From JBGPHT01 sp041484525 (lineage in GTDB: Bacteria; Acidobacteriota; Terriglobia; Bryobacterales; Bryobacteraceae), in contig JBGPHT010000015.1 in the NCBI GenBank assembly GCA_041484525.1, forward strand, positions 16,993 to 80,992: DNA of 64,000 nucleotides, given 5' to 3'. A model generated the notes under the pieces. It saw nothing but the letters and a program-made list of their open reading frames with translations, did no database searches and was not told the origin of the DNA. Position numbers and translations under genes: made by a program. Shown piece by piece: positions 51,004 to 59,997 of the stretch. The stretch's first letter is position 1; the number at the start of each line of letters is the position of its first letter.

Positions 51004-52701
51004 GGAGCAGGGAAATGGAGGGCGCACTCCGATGCTGGGGGTCGGCGCCGTGATCCTGGCCGCGGTCAGCCTGGTCCTGCTGATCGCCTGCGCCAATTTG
51101 GCGAATCTCCTGCTGGCCCGCGCGGTAGTGAGGCGCAAGGAAATTGCCGTTCGCCTGGCGGTAGGCGCCTCGCGCCTGCGCCTGATCCGCCAACTTCGGG
51201 CCGGCAGGAACTCCGGGTTCTCGGCCACGTAGGCGCCTCGCGCCTGCGCCTGATCCGCCAACTGCTGACCGAGAGTATGCTGCTGGCGTTGACCGGCGGC
51301 GCTCTGGGCCTGGTGGCCGCCTGGGGAACGCTGCGCAGCCTGTATCCGCTACTGCTGGCGAGGCTCCCGCAGGAAGTGCAATCGCTGCCCCTCAACCTCA
51401 ATCTGGATGTCCGAATTCTGTTCTACTCGCTGCTCCTGTCCTTTGCGACCGGCGCCGCATTCGGCCTGGTTCCGGCGCTTCAGACCTCGAACCTCGATCT
51501 CAATTCGTCGCTCAAAGGAACCGGCGCGTCGTTCGCCGGACGCTCGGGCGGTTGGCTGCGCGGTTCGCTCATCGCCGCCCAGATCGCGGTCTGCCTGGTC
51601 CTGTTGATCGCCGCCGGACTGCTGGTGCGGGGCCTTCAGGCCGCACAGACGATCGACCCGGGATTCGAAATGAAAGACATCGCGGCGGCGAGTTTCGATC
51701 TGAGACTCGAAGGCTACGACCAGCCACGAGCCGCCGCGTTCAATCGCCAACTCGCCGACCGGCTGGCAACGCACGCCGGTATCGATGAGGTGGGTTTCGT
51801 GGACTCCGTGCCCTTGAGCGGCTCGCGGCGCGGAACCATGGGCACGGTGGCCGGCCGGGACGAGAAATTCCAAATCACCGACGCCCGCGTTTCCGCCAAC
51901 TACTTTCAGCTTCTCGGAATTCCGGTTGTGCGCGGCCGCGCGTTCGAGCCGGGCGAGACCACCGGCGACGGACGCAGCATCATCCTCAGCCAATCCGCCG
52001 CGCGGCGTTTGTGGCCGGGCGAAGATCCCATTGGAAAGCGCCTGCTGTTCGACGACGGGAAAACTGCAACCGAAGTCGTGGGCGTGGTGAAGGACATCCG
52101 CGCTTCCAGCCTTTCGGCCGTCGATCCTATCTTCCTCTACCATCCGGCGGGACCGAAGTCGCAGGTGGGCCTTTCCATTCTGGTGCGCGGCAAAGCCGGA
52201 TACGCCGCCATCGCCAAATCCATCCGCGATGAGACGCGCGCGCTCGATCCGAACGTTCTGGTGCAGTCCCACCGCCTGGAAGACAATCTCGACCTGTGGC
52301 AACTCCCCTCGCGGATTCTGTCGATGCTGGCGCTGGCTCTGGGGATCGCCGGGTTGATCCTGGCATCGATCGGCATCTACGGCGTGATGGCCTACGCCGT
52401 GACCCAGCGGACGAAGGAGATCGGGATTCGGATGACGATGGGCGCGCAGCGGCGCGACGTGGTGCGGCTCATTCTGGGGCAGGCGATGCGTCCGGTCGCC
52501 ATCGGGATCGCGCTCGGCCTGGCGGGCAGCGCCGCCGTCTCCGGCATCCTTTCGAGTCTGCTCTACGGCTTGAACCGGCTCGACCCGGCGGTCTTCGGAG
52601 GCGTGTCACTTTTCCTTGCAGCCATCGCGCTGCTGGCCGGCTATGTCCCCGCGCAACGAGCGACACGCGTCGATCCGATGACGGCCTTGCGCCACGACTA
52701 G
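51003..52701 (+). pseudogene. ABC transporter permease (MacB/FtsX, duplicated orphan type), 5'-truncated and frameshifted
   Basis: Similarity starts abruptly near 51003 in the middle of the first FtsX module (LGVGAVILAAVSLVLLIACANLANLL); the N-terminal ~350 residues expected for the family are missing. At 51161-51228 a 68-bp insertion (a 35-bp copy of the next coding segment plus 33 foreign bases) shifts the frame: GASRLRLIRQL is encoded twice, in different frames. After 51229 the frame is open to the usual end (ATRVDPMTALRHD). Second FtsX block and periplasmic domain are well preserved. Joined head to head with the parA fragment. Confidence 0.85.
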
Positions 52702-52752
52702 GGATTGGTCGCCCGCCTGCCAAGGAGCGGTACCTTAAGTCATAGGCGCGCC

Positions 52753-53619
52753 ATGGACGTCCATCTAGTCGACGGCACATACGAGTTGTTCCGGCATTTC
52801 TACGCGCTGCCGTCGGCACGCGATCAGGACGGTCGCGAGATCGCCGCTGTCCGGGGAGTACTCGGGTCGGTGCTGGGCATGATCAAGGACGGCGCCACTC
52901 ACGTCGCCGTCGCGACCGACCACATCATCGAGTCGTTCCGCAATGATCTGTGGCCTGGTTATAAGACCGGCGAAGGCATCGAACCCGACCTGTTGGCGCA
53001 GTTCCAACTCCTCGAAGACGCCCTCTCGGCAGCCGGCGTGACGGTTTGGCCGATGGTGGAGTTCGAGGCAGATGATGCGCTGGCTGCGGGAGCGGCGGCA
53101 GCGGCTCGCGATGCGCGGGTCGAGCGCGTGATCGTCTGCACGCCGGACAAGGACCTCGCGCAATGTGTACGCGGTAAGCGCGTAGTCCAGATCAATCGCC
53201 GGACGCGCGTGACGTACGACGAGGCTGGCGTGATCCAAAAGTTTGGCGTCCCGCCGGCGTCGATCCCCGACTACCTGGCGCTGGTCGGCGACGCAGCCGA
53301 TGGCTACCCGGGCCTGCCAGGCTGGGGGGCGAAATCGTCGGCTGCGGTTCTCGCCAAGTTCGGACATATCGAGTCCATCCCCGCGGACTGGCGCGAATGG
53401 CACGTGAACGCCTCGAGCGCGAGTACCCTGGCACAGACGCTCGAGCGCGAACGCGAACGCGCACTGCTGTTCCGAACTCTTGCCACGCTCCGCACCGACA
53501 TCCCGCTCTTCGACGACGTGGACGAACTGCAGTGGAAGGCGCCCACCTCCGCTTTTGCCGCGCTCGGCGCCCGATTTGACGCGGCCGTCACCAAGACCTC
53601 GCGGCGCCCCGGCCGATAG
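52753..53619 (+). CDS. Stand-alone 5'-3' exonuclease (PolA N-terminal/FEN-like)
   Basis: 288 residues from ATG 52753 (frame to 52705). VHLVDGTYELFRHFYALP starts the PIN-like nuclease fold; FEADDALAAGAAAAA and VIVCTPDKDLAQCV carry metal-binding acidic residues; GDAADGYPGLPGWGAKSSAAVLAKFG is the helix-3-turn-helix of FEN/ExoIX nucleases. No polymerase domain follows. Likely removes flaps or RNA primers, or acts in repair. Follows the pseudogenised permease by 51 bp. Confidence 0.88.
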   Translation: MDVHLVDGTYELFRHFYALPSARDQDGREIAAVRGVLGSVLGMIKDGATHVAVATDHIIESFRNDLWPGYKTGEGIEPDLLAQFQLLEDALSAAGVTVWPMVEFEADDALAAGAAAAARDARVERVIVCTPDKDLAQCVRGKRVVQINRRTRVTYDEAGVIQKFGVPPASIPDYLALVGDAADGYPGLPGWGAKSSAAVLAKFGHIESIPADWREWHVNASSASTLAQTLERERERALLFRTLATLRTDIPLFDDVDELQWKAPTSAFAALGARFDAAVTKTSRRPGR

Positions 53620-53638
53620 TGCAACAATCAAAATCCGG

Positions 53639-54664
53639 ATGTCAGAAAAAGCTGTCGATCTCTGGGCGTTGAGCGATCTTTGCACGCCGTGGTGCGTCCA
53701 CGTAGTGGCGACCCTGCGAATCGCCAACCATATCGCCGCGGGCATCGACAAAATCGACGACCTGGCCGCGGCGGCAAAGTGCGATTCCGATGTCCTCCAC
53801 AGCGTGCTCGGACATCTGGTGAGCAGAGGCGTCTTTCAGGAACCGGAGCCCGGCCGATTCGCGCTGAACGAAGCCGCCCAGGGGCTGCTCGACCCGGCGT
53901 CGCTTCTGGGCCTTGACCTGGAGGGCCTCGGCGGCCGTATGGCTTACGCATGGGGCAGCCTCCTCAGCTACGTCCGGACGGGCGCTCCCGCCTACCGCGA
54001 GATTTTCGGCCTGCCATTCTTTGAGGACCTGGACGCCCATCCGGAGATCGGGGCGAGCTTCGACGCGCTCATCGGGCCGCCGGGACACGGCGTTCCCAAC
54101 CCGGAGTTTGAAATCACCGGTGGCTGGGAGACGGTCCGGACGGTGGTCGACGTGGGCGGCGGTACGGGAGCGATGCTGGCTGAGATCCTGCGCGCCCGGC
54201 CGCAGATTCACGGCACGCTGGTCGATTTGCCGAGGCCTGTGGCTCGCTCCGCCGAGACGTTCCGCTCGGCCGGCGTCACCGATCGGGTCACGACGCTCGG
54301 GCAAAGCTTCTTCGATCCGCTGCCGGCGGGTGCGGATCTGTACCTGCTGAGAGGCGTGCTGAACGACTGGCCCGATCGTGAAACGGCGGCCATCCTGAGC
54401 CGCTGTGCCGAAGCGGCGCGCCCGGCCGGCCGCGTGGTGGTCCTTAAGAGCGTGGGCCCGGACGGCGCGCCGAGAGGCCTTGTCATAGAAATGGTGCTGC
54501 TGGGAGGCAAGCACCGCACCGTGGCGGAGTTCAGCCAGCTCGCGCGTCAAAGCGGGTTGGAGGTTGTGGCCGCCGGGCGCCAGTCATCCGGCTATTTCGT
54601 GGTCGAGTGCCGCTCTATTTCGGGGACAGGCTACACAACCTCGAAATTCGCCGCAAGGTCTTGA
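53639..54664 (+). CDS. O-methyltransferase-type SAM methyltransferase (methyltransferase_2 family)
   Basis: 341 residues from ATG 53639 (frame to 53480 overlaps the exonuclease gene). N-terminal winged-helix dimerisation domain (DLCTPWCVHVVATLRIANHIAAG, SVLGHLVSRGVF), then SAM domain VVDVGGGTGAML (about 167-178), LVDLPRPV, LLRGVLNDWPDRE and RVVVLKSV. Resembles small-molecule or polyketide O-methyltransferases such as those of the CrtF/ArmtD type. Its last ~16 codons lie within the left arm of an inverted repeat, so the native C-terminus has probably been replaced. Confidence 0.88.
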   Translation: MSEKAVDLWALSDLCTPWCVHVVATLRIANHIAAGIDKIDDLAAAAKCDSDVLHSVLGHLVSRGVFQEPEPGRFALNEAAQGLLDPASLLGLDLEGLGGRMAYAWGSLLSYVRTGAPAYREIFGLPFFEDLDAHPEIGASFDALIGPPGHGVPNPEFEITGGWETVRTVVDVGGGTGAMLAEILRARPQIHGTLVDLPRPVARSAETFRSAGVTDRVTTLGQSFFDPLPAGADLYLLRGVLNDWPDRETAAILSRCAEAARPAGRVVVLKSVGPDGAPRGLVIEMVLLGGKHRTVAEFSQLARQSGLEVVAAGRQSSGYFVVECRSISGTGYTTSKFAARS

Positions 54665-54721
54665 ACTAGCGCGGCTGCCCTCTGGCGAATTTCGAGGTTG
54701 TGTAGCCTGTCCCCGAAATAG
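54615..54721. repeat. Inverted repeat with 38-bp perfect arms (REP-like)
   Basis: Left arm 54615-54652 and right arm 54684-54721 are perfect reverse complements with a 31-nt loop. The arm begins CTATTTCGGGGACAGGCTAC; GGGGACAGGCTAC is a motif often seen in repetitive extragenic palindromes associated with REP transposases (from memory). Lies between convergent genes; the left arm encodes the methyltransferase tail and the right arm ends at the enoyl-CoA hydratase stop (54724). Unrelated in sequence to the repeats at 5963 and 15207. Confidence 0.9.
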
Positions 54722-54723
54722 GG

Positions 54724-55500
54724 CTACTTACCGACCCAACAAGCTTTGCGCTTGCCCAGGAACGCCGAGATCCCTTCCTGCGCATCCGCCGCCAACGCGT
54801 TCATCGACATCACTTCCTTGGCGTACGCATATGCCTGCGGCTGATCCAGATCGATCTGCGTGTAGAACGCCTGCTTGCCCAGCGCCACTACCAGCGAGCT
54901 CGCATCCGCCACCTTCGCGGCCAGCGCGCGCGCGGCATTCGACAATTCCGCGGCCGGTACCACCTGGTTGATCAATCCCCAGTCTGCCGCCCGTCGCGCA
55001 TCCACCAACTCGCCCGTCAACAGCATCTGGAGCGCGCGCTTGCTTCCGATGGCGCGGGTCAACGCCACCATCGGGGTGGTGCAGAAGAGCCCGATCTTCA
55101 CGCCCGGCGTGGCGAAGGCCGCTTCCTCGGCCGCCACCACCAGGTCGCAGGTCGCGACCAATTGGCAGCCCGCGGCGGTGGCGATTCCCTGCACCTCCGC
55201 GATCACCGGCTGCGGGATCGACTGGATCTTCGTCATCAGCTCCGTGCACGCATCGAAAATCCGCCGGTATTCGTTGATGTCGCGCCCCGTCATCTCCGAC
55301 AGGTCGTGACCGGAGCAGAACACTTTGCCCGCCGCCCGCAGGATCACTGCGCGCGCGTCGCGATTGCGGCCGATCTCGTCCAGGCAGCGCGTCAGCTCGA
55401 TCATCAGCTCGAGCGAAAGCGCGTTCCGCCGCTCCGGCCGGTTGAGCGTGACCACCGCCGCCGGCCCTTCCTGCGCATAAATAATGGTTTCGAATTTCAT
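54724..55500 (-). CDS. Enoyl-CoA hydratase/isomerase family protein
   Basis: 258 residues from ATG 55500 (the frame to 56112 is antisense to the ligase gene). Crotonase fold: VVTLNRPERRNALSLELM, FCSGHDLSEM and AAGCQLVATCDLVVAAEEAAFATPGVKIGLF give the oxyanion hole. The usual catalytic glutamates of true hydratases are not both evident, so isomerase or other activity is possible. The start overlaps the stop of the acyl-CoA ligase gene by 4 bp, so a two-gene operon acting on an acyl-CoA is likely. Confidence 0.9.
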   Translation of the reverse strand: MKFETIIYAQEGPAAVVTLNRPERRNALSLELMIELTRCLDEIGRNRDARAVILRAAGKVFCSGHDLSEMTGRDINEYRRIFDACTELMTKIQSIPQPVIAEVQGIATAAGCQLVATCDLVVAAEEAAFATPGVKIGLFCTTPMVALTRAIGSKRALQMLLTGELVDARRAADWGLINQVVPAAELSNAARALAAKVADASSLVVALGKQAFYTQIDLDQPQAYAYAKEVMSMNALAADAQEGISAFLGKRKACWVGK

Positions 55501-57029
55501 GTTCCCGCCTGCATGTCGCGCGCCCGTGCGCGCAACTCGTTCTTCCGGATCTTGCCCGTGGCCGTCCGCGGCAGCGGCCCGAATTCCACATACTTCGGAC
55601 ACTTGAAGTGAGCCAACCGCCCGCGGCACCAGTCGATCAGCTCTTCGGCAGTGGCGGACGCGCCCGGCTTCAGACCCACATACGCCTTCGGCACCTCTCC
55701 CCATTTTGCATCCGGCGCCGCCACCACGGCGGCTTCGGCGACGGCCGCATGGTCGCCCAGCGCCTTCTCCACTTCGATCGAGGAGATGTTTTCTCCTCCC
55801 GAAATCACGATGTCCTTCATGCGGTCGCGCAACTCCAGGTAGCCGTCCGGATGCACCACTCCGAGGTCGCCCGAATGGAACCAGCCGCCGGCAAACGCGT
55901 CGCTCGTGGCTTTTGGATTCTCGTAATAGCCGAGCATCACGTTGTTGCCTCGCATCAGGACCTCGCCCATGGTTTCGCCGTCGGCCGGCACGTCGCGCAT
56001 TTCGCCATCCACCACGCGGAGATCGGTGCCCGCCACCAGGTACGCCACGCCTTGCCGCGCCTTCAACTGCGCGCGTTCGCCGGCGGGGAGATCGTCCCAC
56101 TCGGCCTTCCACGCGCAGATGGTGTGCGGCCCGTACGTCTCGGTCAAGCCGTAGGCATGCGCCAGTTGGGCGCCCGTCTCTTCCACGGCGCGGATCGCCG
56201 CGGGTGTCGGCGGCGCTCCCGCTGTTACCATTTTAAGCGGCCGCTCGAACCGGACGCCCTCAGCCGCGCACAACTGTGCGAGGCCCGACACCACCACCGG
56301 CGCACCGCAGAGATGCGTGACGCCCTCCTCGCGGATCAGCCGCAGCACGTCCCGCAGCTCGGGACGAGGCAGACAGATGTGGCGTCCGCCGGCCGCGGTC
56401 ACCGCCCAGGTAAAGCACCAGCCGTTGCAGTGGAACATCGGCAGTGTCCACAAATACACGCTGCGCGCATCGAGGCCGTGCTCCACGATCTCACCGATGG
56501 CGTTCACCCACGCGCCGCGATGCGTGAACACCACACCCTTGGGAAATCCGGTGGTGCCGCTGGTGTAGTTGATGGCGATGGCGGCGTCTTCATCCACCGC
56601 GGCGCGCTCGATCGAGGTGCCGGCGCCGGTCGCCAGCAGCGATTTGTAATCTTCGATGATGTGCTCCGCCGCACCGTCCGCAACCAACGCTCGCAGCGCA
56701 GGATCCACCAGCAGCACCTTGGGCCTCGAATGGTTCAGCATCCATCCCAACTCCGCCGCCTGCAAGCGGGTGTTGAGCATGACCACTACGGCGCCCAGCA
56801 GCATGGGGCCGAAATGCGCTTCGAGCGCCATCGCCCCATTCGGCGCCAGCACCGCCACGCGGTCGCCCGGTCCCACGCCGAGGCCGCGCAGCGCTGAAGC
56901 CAGCCGCTGCACGCGGGCGTGAAACTCCGCATAGGTGAAACGGCGGCCGCCATCCACCACAGCCGTTTGATCCCGGTACACGAACGCGCTGCGGGCCAGA
57001 AAATCGAGCGGCGTGAGGGGAGCATTCAT
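55497..57029 (-). CDS. AMP-dependent acyl-CoA synthetase/ligase
   Basis: 510 residues from ATG 57029 (frame to 57221 crosses the divergent gene start). ANL-superfamily adenylation enzyme: P-loop YTSGTTGFPKGVVFTHRG, HAYGLTETYGPH, YLELRDRMKDIVISGGENISSIEVE and PRTATGKIRKNEL with the catalytic lysine. Activates a fatty or aromatic acid to its CoA ester for the following enoyl-CoA hydratase-like enzyme. Divergent from the 57090 methyltransferase gene. Confidence 0.93.
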   Translation of the reverse strand: MNAPLTPLDFLARSAFVYRDQTAVVDGGRRFTYAEFHARVQRLASALRGLGVGPGDRVAVLAPNGAMALEAHFGPMLLGAVVVMLNTRLQAAELGWMLNHSRPKVLLVDPALRALVADGAAEHIIEDYKSLLATGAGTSIERAAVDEDAAIAINYTSGTTGFPKGVVFTHRGAWVNAIGEIVEHGLDARSVYLWTLPMFHCNGWCFTWAVTAAGGRHICLPRPELRDVLRLIREEGVTHLCGAPVVVSGLAQLCAAEGVRFERPLKMVTAGAPPTPAAIRAVEETGAQLAHAYGLTETYGPHTICAWKAEWDDLPAGERAQLKARQGVAYLVAGTDLRVVDGEMRDVPADGETMGEVLMRGNNVMLGYYENPKATSDAFAGGWFHSGDLGVVHPDGYLELRDRMKDIVISGGENISSIEVEKALGDHAAVAEAAVVAAPDAKWGEVPKAYVGLKPGASATAEELIDWCRGRLAHFKCPKYVEFGPLPRTATGKIRKNELRARARDMQAGT

Positions 57030-57089
57030 GGGCAAGATTGTACAGCAGAACGAAGTCACGCTCGCTCTTCCATGCGATGATGAAACCGC

Positions 57090-58166
57090 ATGCTGGACGC
57101 GTCCGCGTTTCGCAACAAACTGCAGGAGACCAGGCGCGCGCTGCGGGCGGATTTCGAGTGGTATCCGTATGACACCCTCTCCGGCCTGGCGCACCTGGAC
57201 CGCATGCTCACCGGCCATCACCGCACTCTTCTATCGTCGCAGGGCCACGGGCGGCGCGTGCTCGATATCGGCAGCGCGGATGGCGACCTGTCGTTCTTCC
57301 TCGAATCGCTTGGGTATCACGTCACGGCGCTCGATCACCCGGCGTACAACCATAACGGCATGCGCGGAATTTGGGCGCTGAAGGCGGCGCTGGGGTCGGC
57401 AGTCGAGATCTGCGAGGTGGATGTGGACCGGCAGTTCACGCTGCCCCACGACAGCTACGACCTGGTCTTCTTCCTGGGCACACTCTATCATCTGCGCAGT
57501 CCGCTCTACGCGCTCGAGGAGCTGGCGCGGCGAACCAGCCACTGCTTCCTCAGCACGAAGATCGCGCGTCTGCTGCCGGATGGAAAGCCGATGCCGCCGG
57601 GAATGCCATTGGCCTACCTGGTGGGCGAAGACGAGCTGAACCGCGACAACAGCAATTACTTCATCTTCTCGGAAGCGGCGCTGCGAATCGCGCTCGCCCG
57701 TTCGCATTGGGAGATTCGGGAGTACATGACAGTGGGCGACGCGCGCTCGGACCCGGTCCGTCTCGACCGCGACGAGCGCGTCTTCTGCCTGCTCGAAAGC
57801 CGCTACGACCGGCTGGCCAACCTGGAGCTGCTCACCGGCTGGCACGAGAGCGAGGAGACCGGGTGGCGGTGGACGGCGCGTGCGTTTTCGGCGCGTCTGG
57901 CGGCCAACGGCGCGGCGCGCGAGCGCGTGCTGCACATGCAGGTCTACGTGGCGCCGGAGCTGGCGCCGCTCACCCTCTCCATCTCGGGGAACGGCGTCCC
58001 GCTGGCGCCTGCGGTCTTCGCGGCGCCGGGGTTGCATAGCATCACCCGGAGTCTTGCCTCCGGGAACGATTTCGAGCTGCGATTCGAGACCAGCCGGACA
58101 TTGCAGCCTGACGCCGATGACGATCGCGAACGCGGCATCATCGTAGCCTCGATCCGCGTGGAGTGA
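57090..58166 (+). CDS. Class I SAM methyltransferase, CmoB/DUF1698-like
   Basis: 358 residues. SAM-binding RVLDIGSADGDLSFFLESLG (about 55-74), VTALDHPAYNHN, YDLVFFLGTLYHLRSPLYALEELAR, and LSTKIARLLPDG are seen. The N-terminal FEWYPYDTLSGLAHLDRML resembles CmoB-type enzymes. The C-terminal ~110 residues form a beta-rich extra domain (PLTLSISGNGVPL ... DFELRFETSRTL) unlike tRNA-modifying CmoB, suggesting a glycan or lipid substrate. Divergent from the ligase gene by 60 bp. Confidence 0.82.
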   Translation: MLDASAFRNKLQETRRALRADFEWYPYDTLSGLAHLDRMLTGHHRTLLSSQGHGRRVLDIGSADGDLSFFLESLGYHVTALDHPAYNHNGMRGIWALKAALGSAVEICEVDVDRQFTLPHDSYDLVFFLGTLYHLRSPLYALEELARRTSHCFLSTKIARLLPDGKPMPPGMPLAYLVGEDELNRDNSNYFIFSEAALRIALARSHWEIREYMTVGDARSDPVRLDRDERVFCLLESRYDRLANLELLTGWHESEETGWRWTARAFSARLAANGAARERVLHMQVYVAPELAPLTLSISGNGVPLAPAVFAAPGLHSITRSLASGNDFELRFETSRTLQPDADDDRERGIIVASIRVE

Positions 58167-58209
58167 TTTCTTTACGTCCTTAACGCCCGCAAAACGTTAC
58201 CTTAAGTAC

Positions 58210-59997
58210 ATGGAGTACTTTCAGCGGCGCGCCTGGCTCGCGTGGGCCTCGGTGGGCTTGCTGGCGGTGCTGTGCGCCGTTCTGGCGCTGCTCCAGTACA
58301 AGTGGATCGGCGAGGTGACGACGGCGGAACGCAGCCGCATGCGCGATCAACTGCAGGCGCGCCTCAGCGTGCTGAGCCGGAACTTCAACGAGGAGATCTC
58401 AGCGGCGGTCGCGGCGCTCGTACCCTCCTGGGAGCAACTCGAGCAGATGGGCCGGGAGCGCGCTTACTCCGCGCAGTATCTCCGCTGGAAAGAATCGCAC
58501 GAGCGGCTGTTCCGGCGCATCGCGCTGGCAGTGCCGGTCGACGGGAAACCGCAGTTGTTGAATTTGGATCTCGACACCGGCCAGTTCTCGCCCATGGATT
58601 GGCCGCCGGAATGGAGCGGCATGCGGGACCGGGCGCAGTCCAGACTGGACGGCTCCGGGCCTTCGGGACCGGCGGCGCCGCACGCCACTCTAATAGAACT
58701 GCCGCGCTTCGCAGGGCCCGAAAGCGGTGGGCCGCCGCGCGAACAGGAGTGGCTGCTCCTCGATCTGAACCTGGATTATCTGGATCGGACGCTGCTGCCG
58801 GAATTCCTCACTCGCTACCTGGGCGACGCCGGAAAGCTGGACTACGACGCGGAGGTGGTGGCGAACAGCGATCCCGCAATCGTGATCTACGATTCGGCGC
58901 CGGGTCACAACCACATGACCGAAGGCAAGGAAGACGCTTCGGTCGGGCTCCTCGAAATCCGCCCGATGATGGGTGGACGAGGCGGTCCCGGCAGATTCGG
59001 CGGATTCGGCGACCGCGGGGGCCGGGGAGGCCGGGAATTCCGTGGCGGCGGCCGCGGCTTTGGACAGGGACCGGGACCGCCCATGAACGGAGGCCAGGGG
59101 CGTTGGGTGCTCCGCGTCCGGCACCACGCCGGATCGCTCGAGGCGCTGGTGGCGACCACCCGCCGGCGGAACCTGGCGGTGTCGGGAGCGGTGCTGCTGC
59201 TGGTGCTCGCAACCGCCGGACTGCTGGTGCGGCTGTCGCGCCACGCCGAGCACCTGGCTGAGCTGCAGATGAATTTCGTAGCCGGCGTGTCGCACGAGCT
59301 GCGAACGCCGCTCACGGTCATCCGCACCGCAGCCTTCAACCTGCGCGGAAAACTCGCGAGCCGTCCCGAACAGGTGGAGAAATACGGCGCGCTGATCGAA
59401 GGCGAAAGCGAGAAGCTGGCCAACCTGATGGACCAGGTGCTGCGGTTCGCCAGCGCGCAGGCCGGCCACGCGATCCGCGCCAGCGAGCCGGTGGCGGCGG
59501 ACAAACTGATTGACGACGGGCTGCGGTCGAGCCGCGCCGCGCACGCAGGCGCAGGGCTCACGATCGAGAAGCGCATCGACGCCGGCCTGCCGCCGGTGAT
59601 GGCCGACGAGCTGGCGCTGCGGCACGCGCTGCAGAACCTGATCGACAATGCGTTGAAGTATGGGACCGAAGGCGGCAACTGGATCGGCATATTCGCTTCG
59701 GCCGCGCCCGGCGCCAACGGCCGGGCAGCGGTGGAAATCCGCGTAGCCGATCGCGGCCCCGGCATTCCGGCGGACGAGCAGAAGTTCGTCTTCGAACCGT
59801 TCTTTCGCGGGCGGCGCGCGATCCAGGACCAGGTGCACGGCACCGGGTTGGGGCTTAACCTCGTGAAAAAAATAGTGGAGGCGCACGGCGGTACCATCCG
59901 AGTGAAGAGCGAGCCGATGCGAGGAACGGAATTTATCATTCGCGTTCCAGCCGCGCCGCGGGAGTTGCAGGATGAGTTCTCGGATACTGCTGATTGA
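58210..59997 (+). CDS. Sensor histidine kinase with RGG-rich extracytoplasmic segment
   Basis: 595 residues. TM1 about 10-30, sensor region 31-322, TM2 about 323-341, HisKA with phospho-acceptor His362 (GVSHELRTPLTVIR), then HATPase_c (NLIDNALKYG, DRGPGIPADEQKFVFEPFFRG, GTGLGLNLVKKIVEAHGG). The sensor region carries an unusual glycine/arginine/phenylalanine-rich stretch at 254-297 (for example GGRGGPGRFGGFGDRGG) just before TM2. The 3' end overlaps the response-regulator gene by 26 bp. Signal unknown. Confidence 0.92.
   Translation: MEYFQRRAWLAWASVGLLAVLCAVLALLQYKWIGEVTTAERSRMRDQLQARLSVLSRNFNEEISAAVAALVPSWEQLEQMGRERAYSAQYLRWKESHERLFRRIALAVPVDGKPQLLNLDLDTGQFSPMDWPPEWSGMRDRAQSRLDGSGPSGPAAPHATLIELPRFAGPESGGPPREQEWLLLDLNLDYLDRTLLPEFLTRYLGDAGKLDYDAEVVANSDPAIVIYDSAPGHNHMTEGKEDASVGLLEIRPMMGGRGGPGRFGGFGDRGGRGGREFRGGGRGFGQGPGPPMNGGQGRWVLRVRHHAGSLEALVATTRRRNLAVSGAVLLLVLATAGLLVRLSRHAEHLAELQMNFVAGVSHELRTPLTVIRTAAFNLRGKLASRPEQVEKYGALIEGESEKLANLMDQVLRFASAQAGHAIRASEPVAADKLIDDGLRSSRAAHAGAGLTIEKRIDAGLPPVMADELALRHALQNLIDNALKYGTEGGNWIGIFASAAPGANGRAAVEIRVADRGPGIPADEQKFVFEPFFRGRRAIQDQVHGTGLGLNLVKKIVEAHGGTIRVKSEPMRGTEFIIRVPAAPRELQDEFSDTAD

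Noticed and set aside
54724..56112. 462-residue version of the enoyl-CoA hydratase
   Set aside because: The extra ~200 N-terminal residues are antisense/out-of-frame sequence of the acyl-CoA ligase; ATG 55500 with an ATGA overlap is a much better start.
52729..58204. Shared TACCTTAAGT string upstream of the exonuclease (about 52732) and histidine kinase (about 58198) genes
   Set aside because: Only two copies, short, without symmetry or a matching promoter layout; may be chance.
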